From NCBI GenBank assembly GCA_963814435.1, contig CAWFCV010000004.1, forward strand, positions 331,292-395,291: DNA of 64,000 nucleotides, given 5' to 3'. This DNA comes from JAEUPI01 sp963814435. GTDB lineage: Bacteria > Pseudomonadota > Gammaproteobacteria > Burkholderiales > Burkholderiaceae_C. This document shows positions 52,030 to 61,810 of the stretch, one piece after another; the stretch's first letter is position 1, and every line of letters begins with the position of its first letter. A program made the translations under genes and the position numbers. The notes under the pieces were generated by a model that saw only the letters and a program-made list of their open reading frames with translations, was not told the DNA's origin and did not search any database.

Positions 52030-53160
52030 CTACTTCGCGTTCGGCGAATCCATGCCGAGCTGGAAGTACAGGCCGTTGATCTTGTTCCAGTACGGCACCA
52101 CCAGCTTGGCAAACGTGCGCTGCGAATCGAGCGCCTCCTTGAAGAACGGGTTCTTCGACGCCTCGCGGTCGTAGATCAGGTTGGTGGCCTTGATGAACGC
52201 CGGGAAGATGTCCTTCGGCGTGTCGTGCACGTTCACCTTGTGCTGCGTCTGCAGGATCTGCAGCGCCTGGGCGTTGCGGAACACGTTGTAGGTGTAGGTC
52301 TCGGTCATCGTCGCCATCGCGGCGGCCTCGACGATCGCCTTCAGGTCGGCGCGGAGCTTGTTCCACGCCGTCTTGTTGATCAGCATCTCGCCGACGTCGG
52401 TGCTCTGGTGCAGGCCCTGCAGGTAGTAGTGCTTGAACACGTTGTGGAAGCCGAGTGCCATGTCGTCGGCCGGGCCGATCCACTCGGCCGCGTCGAGCAC
52501 GCCGCGCTGCGCCGCCGGCACGATCTCGCCGCCGGGCATGGCCACCGCGTTGATGCCCATCTCCTTGAAGATCTCGCCCACCAGCCCCGGCGGCGAGCGG
52601 TACTTGAGCTTCTTCATGTCCTCGAGCGAGGCGATCGGGTTCTTGAACCAGCCCAGCGGGTCGGGCCCCATCGGCTGCACCATGAAGGGCTCGATGTTGA
52701 GCTTCAGCGCGTCGGAGAAGAATTTCTTGTACAGCGCGTAGCCGCCGCCCTGGAACAGCCACGCCACGTGCGACAGCTGGTCCATGCCGGTGCCGCCGCC
52801 CGCCGCCGGGTTGCTGAACAGGCCGGCCGCGGTGTTCTTGCCCGACCAGTAGTGCGTCCACGCATAGCCGCCGTCGACCACGCCCTTGTCGACCGCGTCG
52901 ACGATCTCGAACGCGGCGACCACCGCGCCGTCGGGCAGCATCTCCATCTTCAGGCGCCCGTTGGACATCTTGTCGACGCGGTCGCCCAGGCGCTTCATCA
53001 GATCGAAATAGATGCTCGAACTCGGCACCGCGGTCTGGATCTTCAGCCGCGTGACGCCCTGCGCGATCACCGGCGCCGACACCAGCGCGCCGGTGGATGC
53101 CAGCGCCGCGGCGCCGGCGCCCAGCGCCAGGCGCCGGTTCGGACTCTTCAGTGAACTCAT
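52030..53160 (-). CDS. dctP: TRAP transporter periplasmic receptor DctP
   Basis: A 376-residue receptor. A twin-arginine-like signal (NRRLALGAGAAALASTGALV) is followed by the DctP fold: LKIQTAVPSSSIYFDLMKRL, VDGGYAWTHYWSGKNTAAGL, KLKYRSPPGLVGEIFKEMGI, AEWIGPADDMALGFHNVFKH. This subgroup (FcbT1/alpha-keto acid-like TRAP) usually binds carboxylates, including aromatic or keto acids. The ATG at 53160 fits the signal. Near the gentisate genes it may take up an aromatic acid; inferred from context. Confidence 0.85.
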   Translation of the reverse strand: MSSLKSPNRRLALGAGAAALASTGALVSAPVIAQGVTRLKIQTAVPSSSIYFDLMKRLGDRVDKMSNGRLKMEMLPDGAVVAAFEIVDAVDKGVVDGGYAWTHYWSGKNTAAGLFSNPAAGGGTGMDQLSHVAWLFQGGGYALYKKFFSDALKLNIEPFMVQPMGPDPLGWFKNPIASLEDMKKLKYRSPPGLVGEIFKEMGINAVAMPGGEIVPAAQRGVLDAAEWIGPADDMALGFHNVFKHYYLQGLHQSTDVGEMLINKTAWNKLRADLKAIVEAAAMATMTETYTYNVFRNAQALQILQTQHKVNVHDTPKDIFPAFIKATNLIYDREASKNPFFKEALDSQRTFAKLVVPYWNKINGLYFQLGMDSPNAK

Positions 53161-53222
53161 TGCTGTCTCCTTCGCGATCATGTTACCCATGGGGCCGTGC
53201 CCGGTCCCGCCCTTGAACCCGT

Positions 53223-54830
53223 TCATCGCCGGCGCGCGTCGTCGCGGATCAGGTCGACCGCCTTCTCCGCGATCATCACCACCGGCGCATGGGTGTTGCC
53301 CGACACCAGCGTGGGCATCACCGAACAGTCGATCACCCGCAAGCCTTGCAACCCCTGCACGCGCAGCCGCGCATCGACCACGGCGTCCGCATCATGGCCC
53401 ATGCGGCAGGTGCCGCTGGGGTGAAAGATCGTGGCGCCGGCGTCGCGGCAGAACTCGAGCAGCGCGGCGTCGTCGCCGCGCCTGGGCGCCGGGTTTGACC
53501 TCGCGCATCACATAGGGCCGCATCGCCGGCGCCGCAGCGATCGCGCGCGCTGCCTTCACCGCGGCCACCGCGGTGTGACGGTCGTGTTCGGTGGACAGGT
53601 AGTTCGGCTGCATCGCCGGCGCCTCGAATGGGTCGGCCGAGCGGATGCGCACGTGCCCGCGCGATTCGGGCCGCAGCTGGCACACCGACATCGTGAAACC
53701 GGAGAACGGATGCACCTTGCCGCCGGCCATGTCGGCCGACAGCGTGGCGACGTGGAACTGGATGTCCGGTGTGCTGGATTGCGGCAGCGCGCGCATGAAG
53801 CAGCCGCCCTGGTTGATGCCGACGGCCAACGGGCCGCTGCGCCTGAACAGCCACTGCGCACCGATCAACAGCCGGCCGAGCCACGAGTTGAGCTGGTCGT
53901 TGGTGGTGATCGGCTTGCTGCATTCGTAGATCAGGCGGATCTGCAGGTGGTCCTGCAGGTTCTCGCCGACGCCGGGCAGCCGATGGCGCACGGCGATGCC
54001 ATGCTGGCTGCAGCAGCGGCGCCGGCCCCACGCCCGACAGCTGCAGCAGCTGCGGCGACTGGATCGCGCCGGCGGCCAGCAGCACCTCGGCGCGGCAACG
54101 TCGCCTGGTGGTCTGCGCCGCCCTGGCGATAGCGCACGCCGACCGCGCGCCGGCCGTCGAAGTCGATCGCGGTGGCGTGCGCCCGGTCACCACGCGCAGG
54201 TTCGGCCGTGCCCGCGCCGGCGCGAGGTAGGCCTTCGCGCTGCTGCAGCGCCAGCCTTTCCAGGTGTTGAGCTGGTAGTAGCCGGCGCCTTCCTGCCGCG
54301 CGCCGTTGAAGTCGTCGTTGCGCGGCACGCCGAGCTGCCCGGCGCCGGCGATGAAGGCCTCGATCAGTTCGTGGCGCGCGCCGATGTCCGACACTTTCAA
54401 CGGGCCGTCGCCGCCGTGATGCGCACCGGCGCCGCGCTGGTTGTGCTCGCAGCGCTTGAAGTAGGGCAGCACGTCGTCGTAGCTCCAGCCGGCGTTGCCG
54501 AGCGCGGCCCAGTGGTCGTAGTCCTCGCGCTGGCCGCGGATGTAGATCAGCCCGTTGATCGAGCTCGAGCCGCCGAGCGTCTTGCCGCGCGGCCAGTACA
54601 CACGCCGGCCGTTCATCTGCGGCTCGGGCTCGGTCTCGAAGCACCAGTTGTAGGTGGGGCTCCACATCGTCTTGCCGTAGCCGATCGGCAGGTGGATCCA
54701 CGATCGAGCGGTCCGGCGGGCCGGCCTCGAGCAGCAGCACGCGCGTGGCCGGGTCTTCGCTCAGCCGCGCGGCGAGCACGCAACCGGCCGAGCCGGCGCC
54801 GACGACGATGTAGTCGTACTCGTCGCTCAT
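53223..54830 (-). CDS. GMC oxidoreductase (choline-dehydrogenase-like), many frameshifts
   Basis: About 535 residues of FAD enzyme. N-terminal DYIVVGAGSAGCVLAARLSE, then RVYWPRGKTLGGSSSINGLI (GMC signature 1), YYQLNTWKGWRCSSAKAYLA, after slips RLPGVGENLQDHLQIRLIYE (GVGxNLxDH), GFTMSVCQLRPESRGHVRIR, and the C-terminal catalytic segment with HPSGTCRMG and DCSVMPTLVSGNTHAPVVMI. At least five slips (about 54700, 54190, 54115, 54020, 53480). The His residues of the active site are present, so the enzyme is probably real. It probably oxidises an alcohol. It follows dctP's start region on the same strand, 62 bp upstream of dctP. Confidence 0.8.
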
Positions 54831-55057
54831 GCGCACACGGCGACGCGTTGGTGTGGCGGGGGCAGGTTCACGCGCTCAGGCAGATGGAACGAATCGATCC
54901 GGTTGGCCCCGGATGCTAGGGCCTCGATCAGCGGAACCCGGCGTTCCGCCTTTCGCGTTTACCCTGAAGTCCGGTGCCGCGCGCCGGCGCCCGACCGGGC
55001 CGGCGCGTTCGCCCGGCTGTACTTATCATCGGCATCCATTGGCTCGAGGAAGCGCGA

Positions 55058-56257
55058 ATGAACGCAACACAGTCCGCCCTACCGGTGTTGGTCGCGGGTG
55101 GCGGCATCGGCGGCATCGCGGCGGCGCTGGCGCTCGTGCGCCAGGGCTTCGCGGTCAAGGTGCTCGAGCAGGCGCCGCAGCTCGGCGAAATCGGCGCCGG
55201 CATCCAGCTCGGGCCCAACGCCTTTGCCGCGTTCGACGCGCTGGGCATCGGCGAGATCGCGCGCGGCCGCGCGGTCTACACCGACGAGATGGTGATGCAC
55301 GACGCGCTCGACGAGACGCTGGTCGGCCGCATCCCCACCGGCGAGGCGTTCCGCCAGCGCTTCGGCAACCCGTACGCGGTGATCCACCGCGCCGACGTGC
55401 ACGGCTCGCTGCTCGAAGGTGCGCAGGCCACGCGCCGCATCGAGGTGCTGACCTCGACGCAGGTGCAGCGCGTCGAGCAGGACGACGGCGGCGTCACGGT
55501 GTTCGACGCCCAGGGCGGCGCGCCACCGCGGCGTGGCGCTGATCGGCGCCGACGGCGTGAAGTCGGCGGTGCGCCGGCAGTACGTGGGCGACGAGGCGCG
55601 CGTCTCGGGCCACGTGGTCTACCGCGCGGTGGTCGACAAGAAGGACTTCCCGACGGACCTGCAGTGGAACGCGGCCAGCGATCTGGGTCGGCCCGAACTG
55701 CCACCTGGTGCACTACCCGCTGCGCGGCGGCGAGCAGTACAACGTGGTCGTCACCTTCCACAGCCGCGAGAAGGAGGAGTGGAGCGTGCGCGAAGGCAGC
55801 CGCGACGAGGTGCAGAGCTACTTCGAAGGCATCTGCCCGCGCGCGCGCCAGCTGATCGACCTGCCGAAGGACTGGAAGCGCTGGGCCACCGCCGACCGCG
55901 AGCCGATCGGCCAATGGAACTACGGCCGCGCCACGCTGCTGGGCGACGCCGCCCACCCGACGCTGCAATACCTGGCGCAGGGCGCCTGCATGGCGATGGA
56001 AGACGCCGTCACGCTGGGCGAGGCGCTGCGCGTGACCGGCAACGATTTCGCACAAGGCCTTCGAGCTCTACCAGCGCTCGCGCGTGGCGCGCACCGCGCG
56101 CATCGTGCTGTCGGCGCGCGAGATGGGCCGCATCTTCCACGCCAAGGGCGTCGAGCGACTGGTGCGCAACGACCTGTGGAAGGGCCGCTCGCCCGAACGC
56201 TTCTACGACGCGATGGAGTGGCTGTACGGCTGGAAGGTCGAGAGCTGCATCCATTGA
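55058..56257 (+). CDS. 3-Hydroxybenzoate 6-hydroxylase-like FAD monooxygenase, three frameshifts
   Basis: About 400 residues converting 3-hydroxybenzoate to gentisate with NADH and O2. FAD motif PVLVAGGGIGGIAAALALVR, GEIGAGIQLGPNAFAAFDAL, ALIGADGVKSAVRRQYVGDE (DG motif), then HYPLRGGEQYNVVVTFHSRE and ATLLGDAAHPTLQYLAQGAC (GD motif) and MAMEDAVTLGEALR, ending WLYGWKVESCIH. Slips near 55530, 55695 and 56050. The gentisate dioxygenase follows after 104 bp, which strongly supports the assignment. GAGGAAG precedes the ATG at 55058. Confidence 0.85.
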
Positions 56258-56266
56258 CCCACCCCC

Positions 56267-56285
56267 GAGCGGCCTGTGGCCGCTC
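56267..56285. repeat. GC-rich hairpin, member of a dispersed Burkholderiales-type repeat
   Basis: GAGCGGCC and GGCCGCTC pair perfectly over 8 bp around TGT, flanked by CCCCC and CCCCCGAGGGG. It sits in the 104-bp gap between the two gentisate genes. The parts GCCGCTCCC and a C-run/G-run junction recur in the element inserted at 61345-61484. It could attenuate or stabilise the mRNA. Confidence 0.5.
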
Positions 56286-56361
56286 CCCCGAGGGGCAACA
56301 ACACCAGCGCCGGCGAAGCCGGATCCGCGGTATTCGCTGGATTGAGATTGGAGAACCGCAC

Positions 56362-57400
56362 ATGACCGAATTGGGACGCCTCGAAGACTTGCCCGCCGAC
56401 TATGTTGCTGCGCTGCGCGGCGCAGAACCTGGTGCCGCTGTGGCCCAGCCTGCGCGGCGTGCTGCCGCCGGGCAAACCGATCCTCAACACGCGTGCCACG
56501 CATTGGCCCTACGCGGTCATCCGGCCGCTGCTGCTGAAGGCCGGCGAGCTGACGCCGATCGAGAAGGCCGAGCGCCGCGTGCTGGTGCTGGCCAACCCCG
56601 GCCACGGCCTGGACAAGATGCAGGCCAGTGCGGCGATGTACCTGGGCATGCAGCTGCTGCTGCCCGGCGAATGGGCGCCGTCGCACCGCCACACGCCCAA
56701 CGCGGTGCGCATGGTCGTCGAAGGCGAGGGCGCGTGGAGCACCGTCGACGGCGAGAAGTGCATGATGCGGCGCGGCGACCTGATCCTCACGCCGACCGGC
56801 CTGTGGCACGAGCATGGTCACGACGGCAACGAGCCGGTGGTCTGGCTCGACGTGCTCGACCTGCCGCTGGTGTACTACATGGAGGCCAGCTACCACATCG
56901 ACGGCGGCCGCCAGAAGGTGCTGCCCGCGCACGGTGAACGAGCCTATGCGCGCGGCGGCCTGGTGCCGACGCCGGTGTTCGAGCGCTCGCGCAAGGCCTA
57001 CCCGATGCTGCGCTACCCCTGGGCCGACGCCCGCGCGGCGCTCGAGTCGCTGGCCGCCGACCAGCCGGACCTGCAGGCCGTGCAGCTCACCTACGCCAAC
57101 CCCGAGACCGGCGCGCATGCCGAGAACATCCTCGGCTTCTATGCGCTGATGCTGCGGCCGGGGCAGACGCTGCGCCTGCCGGCGCGCAGCCCGGCGATGG
57201 TGTTCCACCTGATCGAAGGTGGCGCCGGCGTGCAGGTGGAGGACCAGCGCTTCACGCTCGCCGAGGCCGACACCTGCTGCGCACCGGGCTACACCGCGGT
57301 GACGCTGGCCAACACCTCCACCAAGGCGCCGGCCTTCCTGTTCATCGCCGACGAAACCCCGCTGCACACCAAGCTGGGCGTGTTCGAAGTCCGCGACTGA
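56362..57400 (+). CDS. Gentisate 1,2-dioxygenase, one frameshift
   Basis: About 345 residues opening the gentisate ring to maleylpyruvate with Fe(II) and O2. Two cupin domains: GMQLLLPGEWAPSHRHTPNA with VRMVVEGEGAWSTVDGEKCM and LTPTGLWHEHGHDGNEPVVW (Fe-binding His residues), and a second with ILGFYALMLRPGQTLRLPAR and MVFHLIEGGAGVQVEDQRFT. The start MTELGRLEDLPADYVAAL at 56362 has GGAG before it; a slip near 56400 joins it to AQNLVPLWPSLRGVLPPGKP. The catalytic residues are intact. The next gene is hemerythrin-like, so maleylpyruvate isomerase and hydrolase must lie elsewhere. Confidence 0.88.
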
Positions 57401-57531
57401 ACTCCTGAAAGCACAGCACGCACACCATCGCCACCACCGACCTCTGGAACCCGCCGCCGGTGAAGCATTGCCGCTACAGTCGCACGGCCTGAGCATCCCC
57501 GTCGCATGCCAGCACCGCCAGGAGCAACCCC

Positions 57532-58086
57532 ATGAGTGGCACCCCCGCCGCGCCGGACAGCGCACCGATTCAGAGTTTCGCCGACTGCCATGTGGGCATC
57601 GTGTCGCATCTGCAGCAACTCGCCCGCCTGCCGGCGCTGCTCGAGCCGGCACGCCAGGCCAGGCAGATCGCCGACGAGACGCTGACGTTCTTCAAGAACG
57701 TGGTCCACGAACACCATGCCGAAGAGGAGCGCGAGCTGTTCCCGGCCGTGCTGGCCAGCGCGCGCAAAGGCGAGGAGCGCGACAACGTGCAGGTGATCGT
57801 CGACCGGCTCACGCAGGAGCACCGGCAGATCGAGGCCGCCTGGTCGGGGCTCGAGCGGGCGTTGAAGGCCGTCGCCAAGGGCGGCGATGCCGACCTCGAC
57901 GGTGCCGCGGTGACCGCGCTGGTCACCGACTACCTGGCACATGCGCGGTACGAGGAAGGCGTGTTCCTGCCCCTGTCGCAGCAGATCCTGGGCCGCAACA
58001 GCAACCACATGGCGGCCCTCGGCATGTCGCTGCACCTTCGGCACGCGGTGCCCGAGTTGCTGAAGGACAAGGGGTTCAGGGGTTGA
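57532..58086 (+). CDS. Hemerythrin HHE-domain protein
   Basis: A 184-residue four-helix diiron protein: SFADCHVGIVSHLQQLARLP, FFKNVVHEHHAEEERELFPA (HHAEEE), VIVDRLTQEHRQIEAAWSGL and TDYLAHARYEEGVFLPLSQQ. The His/Glu ligand set is complete. Such proteins bind O2 or NO or buffer iron. The ATG at 57532 gives MSGTPAAPD. The NTF2-like gene starts 33 bp after its stop. Its place near gentisate dioxygenase is suggestive but unproven. Confidence 0.85.
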   Translation: MSGTPAAPDSAPIQSFADCHVGIVSHLQQLARLPALLEPARQARQIADETLTFFKNVVHEHHAEEERELFPAVLASARKGEERDNVQVIVDRLTQEHRQIEAAWSGLERALKAVAKGGDADLDGAAVTALVTDYLAHARYEEGVFLPLSQQILGRNSNHMAALGMSLHLRHAVPELLKDKGFRG

Positions 58087-58119
58087 GCACCGATGCGCGG
58101 CACTTCCTGGAGACCCGCA

Positions 58120-58512
58120 ATGGCTGAATCGCTCGAACGCAACAAGCACAACGCGATGGCGTTCTACGACCTGATGTTCAACCTGTGTCGTCCCGCCGAA
58201 GCGATCGAGCGCTACGCCGGCGACACCTACACCCAGCACAACCCGCACGTCGCGGACGGCAAGCAGGCCTTCATCGAGTATTTCGAGCGCATGGCCCAGG
58301 AGTACCCGGGCAAGCATGTGCAGTTCAAACGGTGCGTGGCGCAGGCAGACCTGGTGGTGCTGCATTGCCACCAGGAGTGGCCCACCGATGCGAACCGGCA
58401 TTGGGCAGGCATCGACATCTTCCGCTTCGACGACGCCGGCAAGATTGTCGAACACTGGGACGTTCTGCAGGTCGTGCCCGCGCAGTCCGCCAACGGCAAC
58501 ACGATGTTCTAG
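58120..58512 (+). CDS. NTF2/SnoaL-like protein
   Basis: A 130-residue SnoaL-type cone fold: NAMAFYDLMFNLCRPAEAIE, YAGDTYTQHNPHVADGKQAF, IEYFERMAQEYPGKHVQFKR, WAGIDIFRFDDAGKIVEHWD. The substrate is unknown. ATG at 58120 with GGAGA a few bases before it fits better than the longer form. It converges on the MlrC gene (stops 1-2 bp apart). May be co-transcribed with the hemerythrin gene. Confidence 0.8.
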   Translation: MAESLERNKHNAMAFYDLMFNLCRPAEAIERYAGDTYTQHNPHVADGKQAFIEYFERMAQEYPGKHVQFKRCVAQADLVVLHCHQEWPTDANRHWAGIDIFRFDDAGKIVEHWDVLQVVPAQSANGNTMF

Positions 58513-58513
58513 T

Positions 58514-60009
58514 TCAGAGGGGATCGAGCGGATAGATCGGCCGCCGCACATGCTTGAAGTTCAGCAGCGCGTAGTCCGACGTGCACACCCCCGTGCCGGC
58601 GCATTCGACGACCCCGCGCGCCAGCGTGCGCAAGCCGGCACGCCAGTGCACGCGGCTCTTCAGCATCAGGTACTTCTTGCGCTCCGGCGCGATGCCCACA
58701 GTGGCGAACGCCGCCAGGTCGTGTGGCTCGACGTGGTTGGAGATCACGACGATCTCGATGCCGTCGACCGCCAGCACCACGGTCGGGCCCATGTGGTTGG
58801 TCTCGCCGCGCGCCATCGGTCCGTAGTTCCGGTAGACCCCGTCGCTGATCAGCCTCACGCGGCCGGTCACGGTGCGCGGTTCGCCCTTCAGCCCGATCGA
58901 CGGCATGTCGAGCTTGCCGCCGAGCGGCAGCGTGACGGTCGGCGCCGACGCCGGCGCGGATCATCTGCTGCACCGCGGCCGGATCGAAGATCGCGAACGC
59001 AGCGGCATCGGTGAGGCCGGCATCGAGCATCGCGCCGAGCACGGTCATCGTGTCCATCGTGCCGCCGGAGGCGCAGTTGTCGCTGTGGTCCAGCAGCACG
59101 ATCGGCCCGGTCTTGCCGTCGTTGGCATCGGCCAGCGTCCTGGCGCGCGCCATCGACTCAGGCAACGGCTCGATGCGGTAGACGAAGTCGGCGCGCTTGG
59201 CCCACGCCATCTCCAGCAGCTCGTCGCACCAGCGGCGGGCGAGCGCGGCGTCGCCGTCGGTCACGACCACCGCCGACAGGCCGGCGTTGGTGATGTCGGC
59301 GTTCGGAAAGCCGACGAACACCGACGCGCACAGCGCGCCGTCGCGCTCCATCTCGCGGCAGCGCAGCTGCAGCTCGCGATTCGGCGAATCGTCGCTGCCC
59401 TGGCGCATCACATGCGGCAGCATCGGCCGGTTGCCCCAGGCCATCGCGGGCCTGGCCTTGCCGGACAGCCGCTTCAGGATCGCGCGGCCGGCGCGCTGGC
59501 CGGTCTCGTACATGTCGACGTGCGGGTAGGTCTGGTAGCCGGCAATGGCCGTGGCGTGCTCGGCGATCGCGGGGTAGAAGTTGGTGTGCATGTCCAGCGC
59601 CACGCCGATCGGCACGGTCTGCGTTGATCGCGCGCAGCCGGCGCAGCAGCTCGCCTTCGCCGTCCTCGTGGGTCTGCGTCACCATCGCGCCGTGCAGGTC
59701 GAGCAGCACGGCGTCGCAGCCGGCGGCCACGGCGTCGCAGATGCTGCTTGCAGATGAACTCGTAGGCGCCGTCCTCGACCGGGCCGCTCGGCCAGGCGCT
59801 GGCGGCGATCGGGATCTCGATCTGCGCGCCTGCACGCTCTCGGCGAGCTCGATGAACGCGCCGATCGCCGAGCCGGTGCCCTGGTAGGCCGCGTAGGCGT
59901 CGCGACCCGACGGCGGCACCTCGCCGCCGAGCGCAAAGCGCGCCAGCGGCGTGGGCACCGGCGAGTAGGTGTTGGTCTCGTGCTTCATCTGGGCGATGAC
60001 GATCTTCAT
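58514..60009 (-). CDS. M81-family (MlrC-like) metallopeptidase, several frameshifts
   Basis: About 490 residues. N-terminal MKIVIAQMKHETNTYSPVPT (the M81 HETNT motif), then DAVLLDLHGAMVTQTHEDGE (LHGAM), the DMHTNFYPAIAEHATAIAGY region, QTYPHVDMYETGQRAGRAIL, LLDHSDNCASGGTMDTMTVL, and the C-terminal FKHVRRPIYPLDPL. Slips near 59820, 59745, 59625, 58945 and others. MlrC-type proteins cleave microcystin degradation products; most members act on unknown peptides. Divergent from a second M81 gene (128 bp apart). Confidence 0.8.
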
Positions 60010-60137
60010 GCGCGCTCCCGGTCGGTGCGGCGGCCCGGCCATACCCCGAGGCGGCGGGCGCGTCGCTCGTGGCAGTATGCCCACGCGACGACCGCCGCGC
60101 CGTTCGCATCAACCCGCAATCGGAGCTCAACGCCGCC

Positions 60138-61736
60138 ATGCGCGTCTTCACCGCCACGCTCGCCACCGAGACCAACACCTTTGCGCCGATGCCCACCGGG
60201 CTGGCCTCGTACCAGGAGCGCGGCTACTTTCCGGCCGGGCAGCACCCGGACCAGCTGACCTTCTTTGCCGCGCCGCTGTGGGCGCTGCGCGAGCGCGCAC
60301 CCGCGCTCGGCTGGCACGTGATCGAAGGCATGGTGGCGATGGCGCAGCCGAGCGGCACGACGACGCGCGTGGCCTACGAGACGCTGCGCGACGAGCTGCT
60401 GGCCGACCTGCGCGCCGCGATGCCGGTGGACATGGTGCTGCTCGGCCTGCACGGCGCGATGGTGGCCGATGGCACCGACGATTGCGAAGGCGATCTGCTG
60501 CAGCGCGTGCGCGCGATCGTCGGGCCTGGCGTGGTGGTCGGCGCCGAGCTCGACCCGCACCACCACCTCACCGACGCCAAGGTGCGCCACGCCGACCTGC
60601 TGATCGCCTTCAAGGAGTATCCGCACACCGACATCCTGGCGCGCGCGCACGAGCTGGTGGACCTGTGCGCGGCGATCGCCGCCGGCAAGATCAAGCCCGT
60701 GGCCGCGGTGGTCGACTGCGAGATGATCGCGATGGTGCACACCACGCGCCAGCCGGCGCGCGACTTCGTCGACAAGATTCAGTCGCTCGAAGGCAAGAAC
60801 GGCATCCTTTCGATCTCGATCGCGCACGGTTTTCCGTGGGGCGACGTGCCCGACATGGGCACCAAGGTGCTGGTGTATGCGGATGGCGACGCGGCGAAGG
60901 CGCAACGCCTGGCGCGCCAGTTGGCCGACGAGCTGATCGGGATGCGCGATGCGTTGGATGCGCCATCGCCCGGCATCGACGAGGCGCTCGACGAGGCGCT
61001 GGCGGTGCCCGCTGGCCCGGTGGTGATCGCCGACGGCGCCGACAACCCGGGCGGCGGCGCGCCGGGCGACAGCACCTTCATCCTGCGGCGCATCGTCGAG
61101 CGCGGCATCACGGATGCGGCACTCGGCCCGTTGTGGGACCCGGTGGCCGTGCGCATCGCGTTCGAGGCCGGCGTCGGCGCCACATTGCCGATGCGCATCG
61201 GCGGCAAGATCGGGCCGCTTTCCGGCGAGCCGATGGACCTGTTGTGTACCGTGAAGGCGCTGAAGCGCGAGATGCAGATGACGGGCCTGGGCGGTGCGAT
61301 GCAGCCGCTGGGCGATTGCGCGTTGGTGGAGGCAGTCGGCGCCGGGCCGCTCCCAAGCCGACTGAGCGCCCCCTCGGGGGTGAGGCCGGACGCTCGCCAG
61401 CACCCGCGTGCTGGCGAGCGCCTGCCGAACCGGCCGGGCATGCAAGCCCGGTCGTGGAACAGCGAACGCAGTGAGCTTGGGGGCACAATCTCGAAAGGTG
61501 TTCAGATCGTGCTGATCACCGTGCGCAGCCAGGCGATGGACACCGACCTGTTCACGCAGCTCGGCTGCGACCCGGCGACGAAGCGCATCGTCGTCGTCAA
61601 ATCGTCGCAGCACTTCTATGCGTCATACGCCAAGATCGCCCGGCACGTCATCTACGCCAAATCGCCCGGCGTGGTGACCAGCGACCTGCGCAGCCTGCCG
61701 TACCGCAAGATCCGGCGACCGAAGTGGCCGTTGTGA
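60138..61736 (+). CDS. M81-family (MlrC-like) metallopeptidase with an in-frame repeat insertion
   Basis: A 532-residue frame. Start MRVFTATLATETNTFAPMPT, then DMVLLGLHGAMVADGTDDCE, VVGAELDPHHHLTDAKVRHA, FKEYPHTDILARAHELVDLC, ISIAHGFPWGDVPDMGTKVL, ADGADNPGGGAPGDSTFILR and, near the end, DTDLFTQLGCDPATKRIVVV / KSSQHFYASYAKIARHVIYA. Between ALVEAVG and VQIVLITVRSQ lies an insert of about 50 residues encoded by the structured repeat at 61345-61484, absent from relatives. The active site is untouched. The paralogue reads divergently. Confidence 0.85.
   Translation: MRVFTATLATETNTFAPMPTGLASYQERGYFPAGQHPDQLTFFAAPLWALRERAPALGWHVIEGMVAMAQPSGTTTRVAYETLRDELLADLRAAMPVDMVLLGLHGAMVADGTDDCEGDLLQRVRAIVGPGVVVGAELDPHHHLTDAKVRHADLLIAFKEYPHTDILARAHELVDLCAAIAAGKIKPVAAVVDCEMIAMVHTTRQPARDFVDKIQSLEGKNGILSISIAHGFPWGDVPDMGTKVLVYADGDAAKAQRLARQLADELIGMRDALDAPSPGIDEALDEALAVPAGPVVIADGADNPGGGAPGDSTFILRRIVERGITDAALGPLWDPVAVRIAFEAGVGATLPMRIGGKIGPLSGEPMDLLCTVKALKREMQMTGLGGAMQPLGDCALVEAVGAGPLPSRLSAPSGVRPDARQHPRAGERLPNRPGMQARSWNSERSELGGTISKGVQIVLITVRSQAMDTDLFTQLGCDPATKRIVVVKSSQHFYASYAKIARHVIYAKSPGVVTSDLRSLPYRKIRRPKWPL
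61345..61484. repeat. Structured repeat element inside the mlrC-like gene
   Basis: Contains a perfect 13-bp-stem hairpin, CGCTCGCCAGCAC (61391-61403) with GTGCTGGCGAGCG (61408-61420) around CCGC, a CCCCCTCGGGGG block (61370-61381), a CGGGC/GCCCG hairpin after it, and ends GTGAGCTTGGGGGC (61471-61484). That last 14-mer is also at 34809-34822, and GCCGCTCCC plus a C-run recur at 56276-56290. It is a dispersed mosaic element of the sort common in Comamonadaceae-like genomes, normally intergenic. Confidence 0.7.
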
Positions 61737-61810
61737 GGCGTACCTGTCGGTCCACCCGAGCGCGCGACCGCCTGGTGTCGGTCGAGGAAGCGTGCGGTGA
61801 CGACGAGCAC

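Noticed and set aside
51415..53154. A 579-codon plus-strand frame rich in His, Arg and Val
   Set aside because: Antisense to dctQ and dctP, both with clear family motifs.
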